Below, piece by piece: positions 26,724-33,702 of a stretch of DNA of 64,000 bases. The stretch's first letter is position 1, and the number at the start of each line of letters is the position of its first letter. The notes beneath the pieces are model-generated. The model was not told where the DNA came from. It searched no databases and worked only from the letters and a program-made list of their open reading frames with translations. The position numbers and the translations under genes are program-made. The stretch is from the NCBI GenBank assembly GCA_030145055.1, contig JAQYWK010000001.1, forward strand, positions 434,001 to 498,000, given 5' to 3'. The stretch is from Desulfovibrio sp. (lineage in GTDB: Bacteria > Desulfobacterota > Desulfovibrionia > Desulfovibrionales > Desulfovibrionaceae).

Positions 26724-26934
26724 AATACTTAATAACGGCCGTTAAGGATTTTTTATAACCATATATAAGCTCATTCTTTATTGAAAGATATTTATGTAGA
26801 TATGCTTCACCCATCATTTTTAAGTATATTTGAATACCTTGAACTTCTTGCTAATCCCGATCTCCAAGTGATAATAACGTTAGAATTACTTGTATGAACA
26901 CAATTTCACTAAAACCTATTTCTGGAAGTCACTT

Positions 26935-27870
26935 ATGTCTGAATCTCCCCAAAAATATATATATTGCTCCATTGCCGCATCAATAATAACTCTGGTTCTT
27001 AAATTTTGGGCATGGCACATAACTGACTCCGTGGGACTGCTTTCAGACGCCATGGAAACGGTGGTTAATCTCGTTGCGGGAATTCTTGCTTTAGCCGCGC
27101 TGACTCTGGCTCTTAAGCCTGCCGACCCCGCGCACACCTATGGACACGGAAAAGCCGAATATTTTTCTAGTGGCGCAGAGGGAATGCTGATTTTAATTGC
27201 CGCAGTGGGGATCATTTACGCATCCATCGAAAGATTCATATATCCCTCAGTTCCTACAAATTTAGGGTTAGGCCTTATCATTGCGCTCCTATCCTCTGTG
27301 GTCAATTTCGTTACCGCGAAGATTATGCTTAAGGGAGCTAAAAAACACGATTCAATTACACTTGAAGCTGACGCAAAACATCTTTTAACTGATGTCTGGA
27401 CCTCAATAGGGCTTGTGCTTGGACTGGGTGTTATGCTCTTTACACCCCCATCTTGGGCTATTCTTGACCCAATCGTCGCGGTTATTATGGCCGGTAATAT
27501 TATCTTCACCGGATTTTATTTAATCAGGAAATCCTACTCAGGACTCATGGATAATACTCTGCCGCAACCCGAACTAAATATCATCGATAAAGCAATTAGA
27601 GACTGCGCAGGACCAGATACACTTTACCATGGACTCAGGACTCGCAAGGCAGGATCACAACGTTTCATAGACTTTCACCTGCTTTTACCTGGCAAACTGT
27701 CCATTAATCAATCTCATACCATTTGTAATGAGATTGAAGTGTGCATCAAAGATGAACTAAACAACTGCCGTGTAACAATCCATGTAGAACCCGAAGAAGA
27801 TAAAGCTTCATACGATTGCGAGGAAGTCGGCGGTTTGTGCGGTTCTATGATTAGAAATAATAATTCTTAA
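26935..27870 (+). CDS. CDF family divalent cation efflux protein
   Basis: A 311-residue membrane exporter of the cation diffusion facilitator family (FieF/MntE/ZitB group), which moves Zn2+, Fe2+, Mn2+ or similar out of the cytoplasm by proton antiport. Helix 2 has the metal residues in DSVGLLSDAMET, helix 5 has EADAKHLLTDVW (H..D), and HTYGHGKAEYFS is the cytoplasmic loop motif. The C-terminal cytoplasmic domain (about 205-311) has RFIDFHLLLPGKLSI and ends in a Cys-rich tail (YDCEEVGGLCGS). The ATG at 26935 follows GGAAG; an upstream TTG has no support. Confidence 0.88.
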   Translation: MSESPQKYIYCSIAASIITLVLKFWAWHITDSVGLLSDAMETVVNLVAGILALAALTLALKPADPAHTYGHGKAEYFSSGAEGMLILIAAVGIIYASIERFIYPSVPTNLGLGLIIALLSSVVNFVTAKIMLKGAKKHDSITLEADAKHLLTDVWTSIGLVLGLGVMLFTPPSWAILDPIVAVIMAGNIIFTGFYLIRKSYSGLMDNTLPQPELNIIDKAIRDCAGPDTLYHGLRTRKAGSQRFIDFHLLLPGKLSINQSHTICNEIEVCIKDELNNCRVTIHVEPEEDKASYDCEEVGGLCGSMIRNNNS

Positions 27871-27936
27871 AGATGTTTAACGTGAAACAAATCGATATTT
27901 ATTCCTAAGAACGCAACACTAAATTATTCGAGACTC

Positions 27937-27978
27937 ATATAAATGAGACTCATGCAAGTGATACATATATAAATGAGA
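27937..27978 (+). repeat. Direct repeat before the hydrolase gene
   Basis: ATATAAATGAGA occurs at 27937-27948 and 27967-27978, 30 bases apart; the first copy overlaps the palindrome ATGAGACTCAT. It could be a regulator site or simple AT-rich redundancy. Confidence 0.4.
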
Positions 27979-27989
27979 GCTATATAAAA

Positions 27990-28709
27990 GTGATTCACGA
28001 AAGAATTGTTCATCATGCGCACAATGAAACTGAGCTTGAGTCCATTTTTGTGCTCCCCGAAGGAACAGGCCCATTCCCCGCTATTTTACTAATCCATGAG
28101 TACACAGGACTGAACGAACCGACCTTGGACCATGCTCGGAGATTAGCCCGCGTTGGTTATGCTGTACTTGCGGCAGATTTTTACGGGCCAAGCAACAGGC
28201 CACGAAATATTGATGAGGCTAACAAATTTCACCGTGTTTTTCGAAGTGACCGTTTGCTTATGCGAGAACGTGCAAAAACATGCTTTAATGCGCTTGCAGA
28301 TCAGCCGGAATTAGATATCACAAGGATTGCGGGTTTAGGATTTTCATTCGGGGGAGGTGCGGTTCTTGAGCTGGCTCGTTGCATTGATCAGGGTAATATA
28401 AATCCAGACGCCGCATTAGTCGGAGCAATCAGCGTTTACGGATATTTAGATACAACTCATCCCGCACAACACGGACAAATTAACGCTGAACTTCTGACTA
28501 TTCATGTGGAAAATGATCCTGTTGTGCCCGAAAAACACGCTGAAATGTTCACCAATGAAATGAACGAAGCTGGAGCTAACTGGTCGATGATTCGTTTTAA
28601 AAACGTTCAGCACGGCTTTGCTAATCCTGATAATCCAGAATTTGATTTAAAGAGGGCTGAGGAAGCGTGGGATATAGTTTTGAAGACTTTGGGCGAGTGG
28701 GTTTCGTGA
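27990..28709 (+). CDS. Dienelactone hydrolase family protein
   Basis: A 239-residue alpha/beta hydrolase. The nucleophile elbow is GFSFGGG (serine in place of the cysteine of classical dienelactone hydrolase), with the acid in ENDPVVPE and the histidine in QHGFANP. The N-terminal FVLPEGTGPFPAILLIHEYTG is typical of the family. The start is a GTG at 27990. The RBS (GAGAG) is moderate, so the exact start is somewhat uncertain. Substrate unknown; esterase or carboxymethylenebutenolidase-like activity is likely. Confidence 0.82.
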   Translation: MIHERIVHHAHNETELESIFVLPEGTGPFPAILLIHEYTGLNEPTLDHARRLARVGYAVLAADFYGPSNRPRNIDEANKFHRVFRSDRLLMRERAKTCFNALADQPELDITRIAGLGFSFGGGAVLELARCIDQGNINPDAALVGAISVYGYLDTTHPAQHGQINAELLTIHVENDPVVPEKHAEMFTNEMNEAGANWSMIRFKNVQHGFANPDNPEFDLKRAEEAWDIVLKTLGEWVS

Positions 28710-28802
28710 ATATATCATAGTTGGTATCAGTGTATTTATGTGAGCTGTCATAAGGTCAGTCTTTTAAGAATTAGAATATTTTTGGAACAGAGCATTGCTA
28801 TT

Positions 28803-28833
28803 AAAAAAGCCCGTCATTATGACGGGCTTTTTA
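28803..28833. terminator. Bidirectional terminator
   Basis: An AAAAAGCCCGTCA...TGACGGGCTTTTT stem between the converging hydrolase and ABC importer genes. Confidence 0.9.
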
Positions 28834-28866
28834 TTCTCATACTTCATCAATTAATCGCAACAAAGA

Positions 28867-29883
28867 CTATTTCAGCTGCGCTTTTGCCTTCTTAATGAAA
28901 GTCTGGTCAACAGAAGCGGACATTGGGATATCTTTTTTGATCACGCCATTAGCGATGCAGAAATCAACGACTGCGCGATATCCTTCCTCCGTAAACTGAC
29001 CATCATCTGATAGGCAGCGTCTAAGAACTTTGATCAGCGGCCCGTCAATGTTTCTGCCTGGGAAGAATGGAGAAACTGCTTTTGCAACTTCAGCATCACT
29101 ATGTTTATTCTGCCACTTAATTGCCTTATAAACAGCATTTGTGAACCCCTGAACCACTTCTGGATGCTCTTTGATATACGCATCACTTACTTGCACTACA
29201 GTCGCCTGAAAAAGTTCTGATCCATATATCGCCTTATGCTGAACAGGATCTGTTGCATCAATAAGAACATTACCGCCAACCTCGTCAACCTGAGCAAATC
29301 TTGTGGCTCTTACATATCCACCATCAAGATCGCCTTTGCTCATGGCAACAAGCTCTGCGCCATAATTTAGATTCGCAAATGTAACTTCCTTATCAGGATC
29401 AATGCCCGCATTTCTAAGGGCAGTTTTTACGAAATAGTAAGGAGCAGATCCAGCCATTCCTCCGAAAACTACTTTACCTTTGAAATCTTTAATATCCTTA
29501 AGGCCAGATCGAGAAACGAAAGTGTACGGCTGGCTATCTAGCGTAGTGAGGATAACTTTACTTTCTTCGCCTTTATCAAAGGCCATAAGCACTGGCTCAA
29601 ATCCGATAATACAGAACTGTGCATCACCGTTCAAAAGACTCATGAGCGCAACTGGACCATCTCTGAATGTCACAAATTTAGGATCGATACCTTCATCTGC
29701 AAAATATCCAAGCTCCTGAGCCAGATAAATCGGCAACCAGCCTTCGCCTCGTACAGCTTCCGCAAATACTACTTTTGTAAGCTCTTTCGGTTTTTCAGTA
29801 TTGCTCGCATTTGCTCCCGCAGTCATCGACAAAAACATGGTCAACATGATCACAACAACAAATGAAATTTTAGTTCTACTCAT
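28867..29883 (-). CDS. Substrate-binding protein of a nitrate/sulfonate/taurine-type ABC importer
   Basis: A 338-residue periplasmic protein of the NMT1/SsuA-like family. A Sec signal peptide (core FVVVIMLTMFLSM, cleavage after GANA near residue 26) precedes LTKVVFAEAVRGEGWLPIYL, the usual first strand and helix, then GYFADEGIDPKFV. The ligand could be a sulfonate, a nitrate, a thiamine precursor or another organic anion; it cannot be told from the sequence. The ATG at 29883 follows AGGAGA. It is the last gene of an operon with the permease and the DUF169-ATPase fusion. Confidence 0.87.
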   Translation of the reverse strand: MSRTKISFVVVIMLTMFLSMTAGANASNTEKPKELTKVVFAEAVRGEGWLPIYLAQELGYFADEGIDPKFVTFRDGPVALMSLLNGDAQFCIIGFEPVLMAFDKGEESKVILTTLDSQPYTFVSRSGLKDIKDFKGKVVFGGMAGSAPYYFVKTALRNAGIDPDKEVTFANLNYGAELVAMSKGDLDGGYVRATRFAQVDEVGGNVLIDATDPVQHKAIYGSELFQATVVQVSDAYIKEHPEVVQGFTNAVYKAIKWQNKHSDAEVAKAVSPFFPGRNIDGPLIKVLRRCLSDDGQFTEEGYRAVVDFCIANGVIKKDIPMSASVDQTFIKKAKAQLK

Positions 29884-29941
29884 TCCCAATTCTCCTGATT
29901 TTTCACGTTAATATACAATATTAAATTATAGCTAACCAACA

Positions 29942-30721
29942 TTAAACAATATTAGGTCGCCATCTGAGCAGGCGAGATTCACAATATTTTAGCCCTTTAT
30001 TTAAAACCAACCCGATAAGTAGAAGCGTCAGAATGCACGACATGACCCTATCAACCTGATACGTAGTGGTGGCATATTGAACCATCCAACCGAGTCCGGC
30101 ACTTGCGCCCATATATTCGCCAACGATAGCACCGAGAAGGGATGCTCCGATGCCTCCGCGAATGCCTGTTATTATCCATGGAATGCACGAGGGCAAAGTT
30201 ACGTTTTTAAATATTTGATAGCGGCTCGCACCCATCAATTTAACAGCTGCAACTATGTTCGCATCAACGCTTCTAATCCCTTCAAATGTGCTGAAAAAGA
30301 CGAGATAAAAAACTAGCACGGCTGATAAAAAGACCTTCGATTCAATGCCAAGTCCGAACCACAAAATAAAAATCGGCGCCAAAGCAAGTTTTGGAATTCC
30401 GTATAAGGCTGAAATTATCGGCTCGAACAAATCCGCCATCCATTTAATGCGCCCTAGAATTACTCCGCATGAAATGCCGGCAATTGTGCCGAAAAATAGT
30501 CCGAAGGTTGCTTCTTTAAGTGTTATTCCTAAGTGAATAAAAATTTCACCACTCATGATAAAATTGTAGAAATCAATTAAAATAGCAGATGGTTGGCTGG
30601 CATAAAATGTTTTAATAATCTTCATATTTGCACCAATTTCCCATGAAAGAAGTGCTGCGGAAACGATGATAAAAATTAGTAATCGATTGCGTATTAACTC
30701 AGCTCTGCTTTGATTATTCAT
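29942..30721 (-). CDS. ABC importer permease (SsuC/TauC type)
   Basis: A 259-residue inner-membrane permease of the binding-protein-dependent transport family with about six helices. The coupling EAA-like loop is seen as VAAVKLMGASRYQIFKNVTL, then LPSCIPWIITGIRGGIG. The ATG at 30721, eight bases after AAGGA, is preferred over one two codons upstream that touches the RBS. It overlaps the ATPase-fusion stop by a few bases, so translation is coupled. Confidence 0.88.
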   Translation of the reverse strand: MNNQSRAELIRNRLLIFIIVSAALLSWEIGANMKIIKTFYASQPSAILIDFYNFIMSGEIFIHLGITLKEATFGLFFGTIAGISCGVILGRIKWMADLFEPIISALYGIPKLALAPIFILWFGLGIESKVFLSAVLVFYLVFFSTFEGIRSVDANIVAAVKLMGASRYQIFKNVTLPSCIPWIITGIRGGIGASLLGAIVGEYMGASAGLGWMVQYATTTYQVDRVMSCILTLLLIGLVLNKGLKYCESRLLRWRPNIV

Positions 30722-32399
30722 TATCATTATCCTTGGATGATTTAAGAACTTCAGCGCTCAGATCGTTCCAAATTTGCTTATGAAGTTTTACGAATTCATT
30801 GGTAAATTTGATTTCAACAATTGATCTGGGCCGTGGGAGCGGAACTTCATACTCGGACTTGATAACGGCGGGGCGTGCTGTGAGCAGAATTACGCGGTCG
30901 GAGAGGGTGATGGCTTCGGTTAAATCATGGGTGACCAGAATTATGGTTTTGCGGTGCTCATGCCAGATGTTTAGAATATCTTCCTCAAGCTCATCGCGGG
31001 TTTGCACATCAAGCCCCACAAAAGGCTCATCCATGAAAATAATATCAGGATCGTAGGCAAGGGTGCGGATCACAGCCGCCCTTTTTTTCATGCCACCGGA
31101 AAGCTCAAATGGATAACTTTTTTCAAAACCATTCAGCCCGACCTGCTTCATCAATTTTGCAACAATAATTTTGCGTTCAGCTTTAGGAATACCCCGTAGC
31201 TCTAGCCCTATTTCGACATTTCCTTGAACAGTTCTCCACGGCAAAAGAGTATCAATCTGAGATATATATCCAAGATTGAAATTACTTTTGTCGCCGCTCT
31301 TTCCATGAAAGATAATCTGTCCTGAATCGGGCTCTGAAAGGCCAGCCATAAGGCTAAGTAATGTACTTTTTCCACAACCACTTGGACCAACAATGGTCAC
31401 AAATTCCTGATCATAAATATCGAGGGAAATGTTATCAACAACGTGAATTTTTTCGTTACTTTTAAGCGAATGGGCTTTGGTTACGTTTTTAACTGAAATA
31501 GATAATTTTTCGGGTTTAGTAGGTGCGCAAACCGTTTTTGTAGATACTTGGGCTATATTGGATACTTTAGACGGTGCAATTTTTTTAGATACTGGGGCTC
31601 TTTTTGATGCTTTAGGCGAATAATATGCTGTTCCAAGCTGAACATCCATTTTCAGGTTCATTTCATCAGCCCGTTTCATGAGCGATTCTTTCTTTTTATC
31701 CGATTCGGCGGAATTAATGGTGCTTATTACACCTTCTACCGTCTCCACGAATGCGCTGTACGGCAGGCTTACGCCAAGCTCTCCATCTTCCCATGAACAG
31801 GTGTAACGAGTGTTGGAACATAGAAGTGAAACATTTATTTCCTGCGTCTGATGGGGCCGAACCGTCAGCTCCGCGCAGACTCCCTGCATACCCATGCTTC
31901 CCATGGGCTGAACGGGTCCAAAACTATAAATGTAACCCTGCACCAGACGCATGGCCTGATTTGGATCGCATATTGAAATAATTACGTGCGGAGGCATGAC
32001 ACAGGTTCCGAGGGGACGGAGCGAAAACCCGTAAATTTTATCTTTCAGCAAACAGATTTCTGCCGCTGTTTCTTTAGCGCACTGAATGTCCTTGTATAAC
32101 CCAAGAGACTTATACCGTTTTCCGGAACTGAATTCTTCATCTACAGGGACAAAACCAAGTGCGCGCTGAGCGCCGGGACAACTCACATGTTCAAATTTAG
32201 CTTTGCGCGCATGTCCAAGAGTCATCATTCTAACCATGGCGCAATATGATGTTGGAGCTTTAATTTCCTGATCATCAGCTAAGTCATATTCACTCTGGCT
32301 ATAGAAAAAAGTAACCCCGACCAGTTGCCGTTTTAACCCGAGTGCACAGCTAAGTTTTTCAGCATAAGCTTCGAAATTTATATATTTATTATAGTTCAT
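30714..32399 (-). CDS. DUF169 domain fused to ABC importer ATPase
   Basis: A 561-residue fusion. Residues about 1-235 are a DUF169 (COG2043-type) domain with conserved-looking cysteines at C53 (SYCAMVRMM), C74 (SCPGAQRALGF) and C133 (GTCVMPP), and QPMGSMGMQGVCAE near 164-176. A charged, low-complexity linker (about 236-300, Lys/Ser/Pro rich) leads to an SsuB/TauB-type ATPase (about 300-561) with Walker A GPSGCGKST (338-346), signature LSGGM, Walker B IIFMDEP and a switch histidine (LVTHD). DUF169 is usually a stand-alone protein of unknown function. Fusion to the ATPase suggests that it senses or binds the transported ligand or a metal cluster in the cytoplasm. It is the first gene of the operon. 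Confidence 0.85.
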   Translation of the reverse strand: MNYNKYINFEAYAEKLSCALGLKRQLVGVTFFYSQSEYDLADDQEIKAPTSYCAMVRMMTLGHARKAKFEHVSCPGAQRALGFVPVDEEFSSGKRYKSLGLYKDIQCAKETAAEICLLKDKIYGFSLRPLGTCVMPPHVIISICDPNQAMRLVQGYIYSFGPVQPMGSMGMQGVCAELTVRPHQTQEINVSLLCSNTRYTCSWEDGELGVSLPYSAFVETVEGVISTINSAESDKKKESLMKRADEMNLKMDVQLGTAYYSPKASKRAPVSKKIAPSKVSNIAQVSTKTVCAPTKPEKLSISVKNVTKAHSLKSNEKIHVVDNISLDIYDQEFVTIVGPSGCGKSTLLSLMAGLSEPDSGQIIFHGKSGDKSNFNLGYISQIDTLLPWRTVQGNVEIGLELRGIPKAERKIIVAKLMKQVGLNGFEKSYPFELSGGMKKRAAVIRTLAYDPDIIFMDEPFVGLDVQTRDELEEDILNIWHEHRKTIILVTHDLTEAITLSDRVILLTARPAVIKSEYEVPLPRPRSIVEIKFTNEFVKLHKQIWNDLSAEVLKSSKDNDNE

Positions 32400-32472
32400 A
32401 ATTATTCATCCCCGTAAGTGAGCAACTACATGGGTAATCGAAAATAAAGAAAAATCTTTCTATAAAAATATC

Positions 32473-32502
32473 AAACGCCATGGCCGAGGTGGGCCAACGT
32501 TT
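32473..32502 (-). promoter_or_regulatory. Leader hairpin of the DUF169-ABC operon
   Basis: On the minus strand, AAACG...CGTTT encloses GGCC...GGCC, a compact GC-rich hairpin in otherwise AT-rich leader, about 75 bases before the ATG and followed by ATATTTTTATAG. It could be an attenuator or a protein-binding stem. Confidence 0.4.
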
Positions 32503-32707
32503 CATACCTGCTAAATATAGCATAATAAAAGTTATTATTTACAGTCATTTAGCATTCAGGGAAATATAAAACCAATTGTTAATGTGGATAAATAGAAAGA
32601 GCATATATCAGCGTGGGTGATATTAGGTATTTGGAATTGTAATTTTGGTTAAACATCTGCATGAATAGATGATGTGAAATAGTGGTTTTAGAGGCAGAAT
32701 ATTTGGG

Positions 32708-32734
32708 CAAAAAAAAGCCCCGCATAGGCGAGGC
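32708..32734 (-). terminator. Terminator of the second nitroreductase gene
   Basis: On the minus strand, GCCTCGC...GCGGGGC (one G-T pair) is followed by T8, 57 bases past the nitroreductase stop. Confidence 0.75.
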
Positions 32735-32790
32735 TAAGAAACTTATTCGAGGATAAGATACTGCTATTTTATACAGTAAATTTTAAAATT

Positions 32791-33300
32791 CTACCAACCA
32801 TTCTTATGAACGCGGTCTTCTTTGTACCTATCTTTATATTTCTGCTCATGCACTGGCCACCCGATTACTATAAGACTTAGCGGAATAACATTTTTCGGCA
32901 GGTTAAAATTATCTGAGAATCCTTTTATTCTATCTTCCATGGGATAAATACCCGTCCAAACAGCGCCCAGACCTTTTCCATGAGCAGCTAAAAGTAAATT
33001 TTGAGTTGCGGCGGAACAATCCTGCACCCAATATCCTGGATATTTTTCGAGGCTCAAATCACCACAAACGATTATGGCTACAGGCGCGTGCTCTGCCATT
33101 GCGGCATATTGGCTGTACTCTTTAACTCCGGTCAATTTATCATGATCATCAACAACTATAAACTGCCAAGGCTGGGCGTTTCCCGCACTTGGAGCTATCA
33201 TTGCCGCACTTAAAAGTTCTTTTATCAATTCTTCAGGTACAGTCTTATCTTCGTACTTTCTGACACTTCTTCTGGTGTGAATAGCTTCTAATACTTCCAT
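32791..33300 (-). CDS. Nitroreductase family FMN oxidoreductase
   Basis: A 169-residue member of the nitroreductase family. IHTRRSVRKYEDKTV is at the N-terminus, APSAGNAQPWQFIVVDD near 35-52 is the FMN-binding part, and LAAHGKGLGAVWTGIYP lies near 104-120. It is of a different subgroup from the one at 18375. The ATG at 33300, preceded by GGAG, is preferred over an upstream TTG. It stands alone with its own terminator. The substrate is unknown. Confidence 0.87.
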   Translation of the reverse strand: MEVLEAIHTRRSVRKYEDKTVPEELIKELLSAAMIAPSAGNAQPWQFIVVDDHDKLTGVKEYSQYAAMAEHAPVAIIVCGDLSLEKYPGYWVQDCSAATQNLLLAAHGKGLGAVWTGIYPMEDRIKGFSDNFNLPKNVIPLSLIVIGWPVHEQKYKDRYKEDRVHKNGW

Positions 33301-33586
33301 TATATCACGCTCCAAATTTAAAGTTCATGGGCAAAAATTGTTTAACACAAAGCTTTTTAACGATTCTAAAAAGTAAACAGGAATACTCTTTATTTGAAAT
33401 ATAAATATTAATATACATTCAAATTTTAGAAGCGCAAGCGAACAAAACAAAATTTTTAAAGAATTATAATCTTATCAAACATCTATATTTAAAGAATAAT
33501 TTTGCTCCATATTTTTAAATAATAAACTGGATAAAAATTTTGCCAAATATCCTTGATTTTAATTCAATTTATTATATTATAAAAAT
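33301..33586. other. AT-rich intergenic stretch
   Basis: About 290 bases of very AT-rich sequence holding the nitroreductase promoter region (minus strand) and, at the right end, a candidate plus-strand promoter: TTGATT (33553-33558), 16 bases, TATTAT (33575-33580). No ORF is seen. Confidence 0.5.
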
Positions 33587-33680
33587 AATTGTACCTCCTT
33601 ACTCACATCGATTTTGTTGTACAAATCGCTTTGGCAGTGCCGGGTCACCCCTCATCCCCCCGGTACTGCCTTCCTTTTTT
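33587..33680 (+). ncRNA. Candidate small RNA with strong terminator and C-rich loops
   Basis: No plus-strand gene lies upstream, yet a strong terminator stem (33633-33644 with 33659-33670, 12 bp, one G-T pair) is followed by TTCCTTTTTT. A promoter (TTGATT-16-TATTAT) ends at 33580, which would give an RNA of about 94 nt. Its 5' part has ACCTCCTT, complementary to Shine-Dalgarno sequence, in the loop of a TTGTAC...GTACAA stem, with an alternative CGATTT...AAATCG hairpin. The terminator loop is C-rich (CACCCCTCATCC). This layout resembles base-pairing sRNAs. An attenuator leader for the helicase gene, which starts 22 bases later, is the main alternative. Confidence 0.5.
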
Positions 33681-33702
33681 CCTACCACATCTTTCTTAAT
33701 CC

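Larger units (their letters stand above)
32400..32790. other. Intergenic region upstream of the DUF169-ABC operon
   Basis: Holds three small items: a hairpin at 32473-32502 near the operon's start (listed separately), a single DnaA-box match TGTGGATAA at 32583-32591, and the nitroreductase terminator at 32708-32734. The rest is AT-rich with no ORF and no recognised riboswitch. Confidence 0.5.

Noticed and set aside
32583-32591. Single DnaA box TGTGGATAA
   Set aside because: Isolated; one box is expected by chance and no cluster surrounds it.
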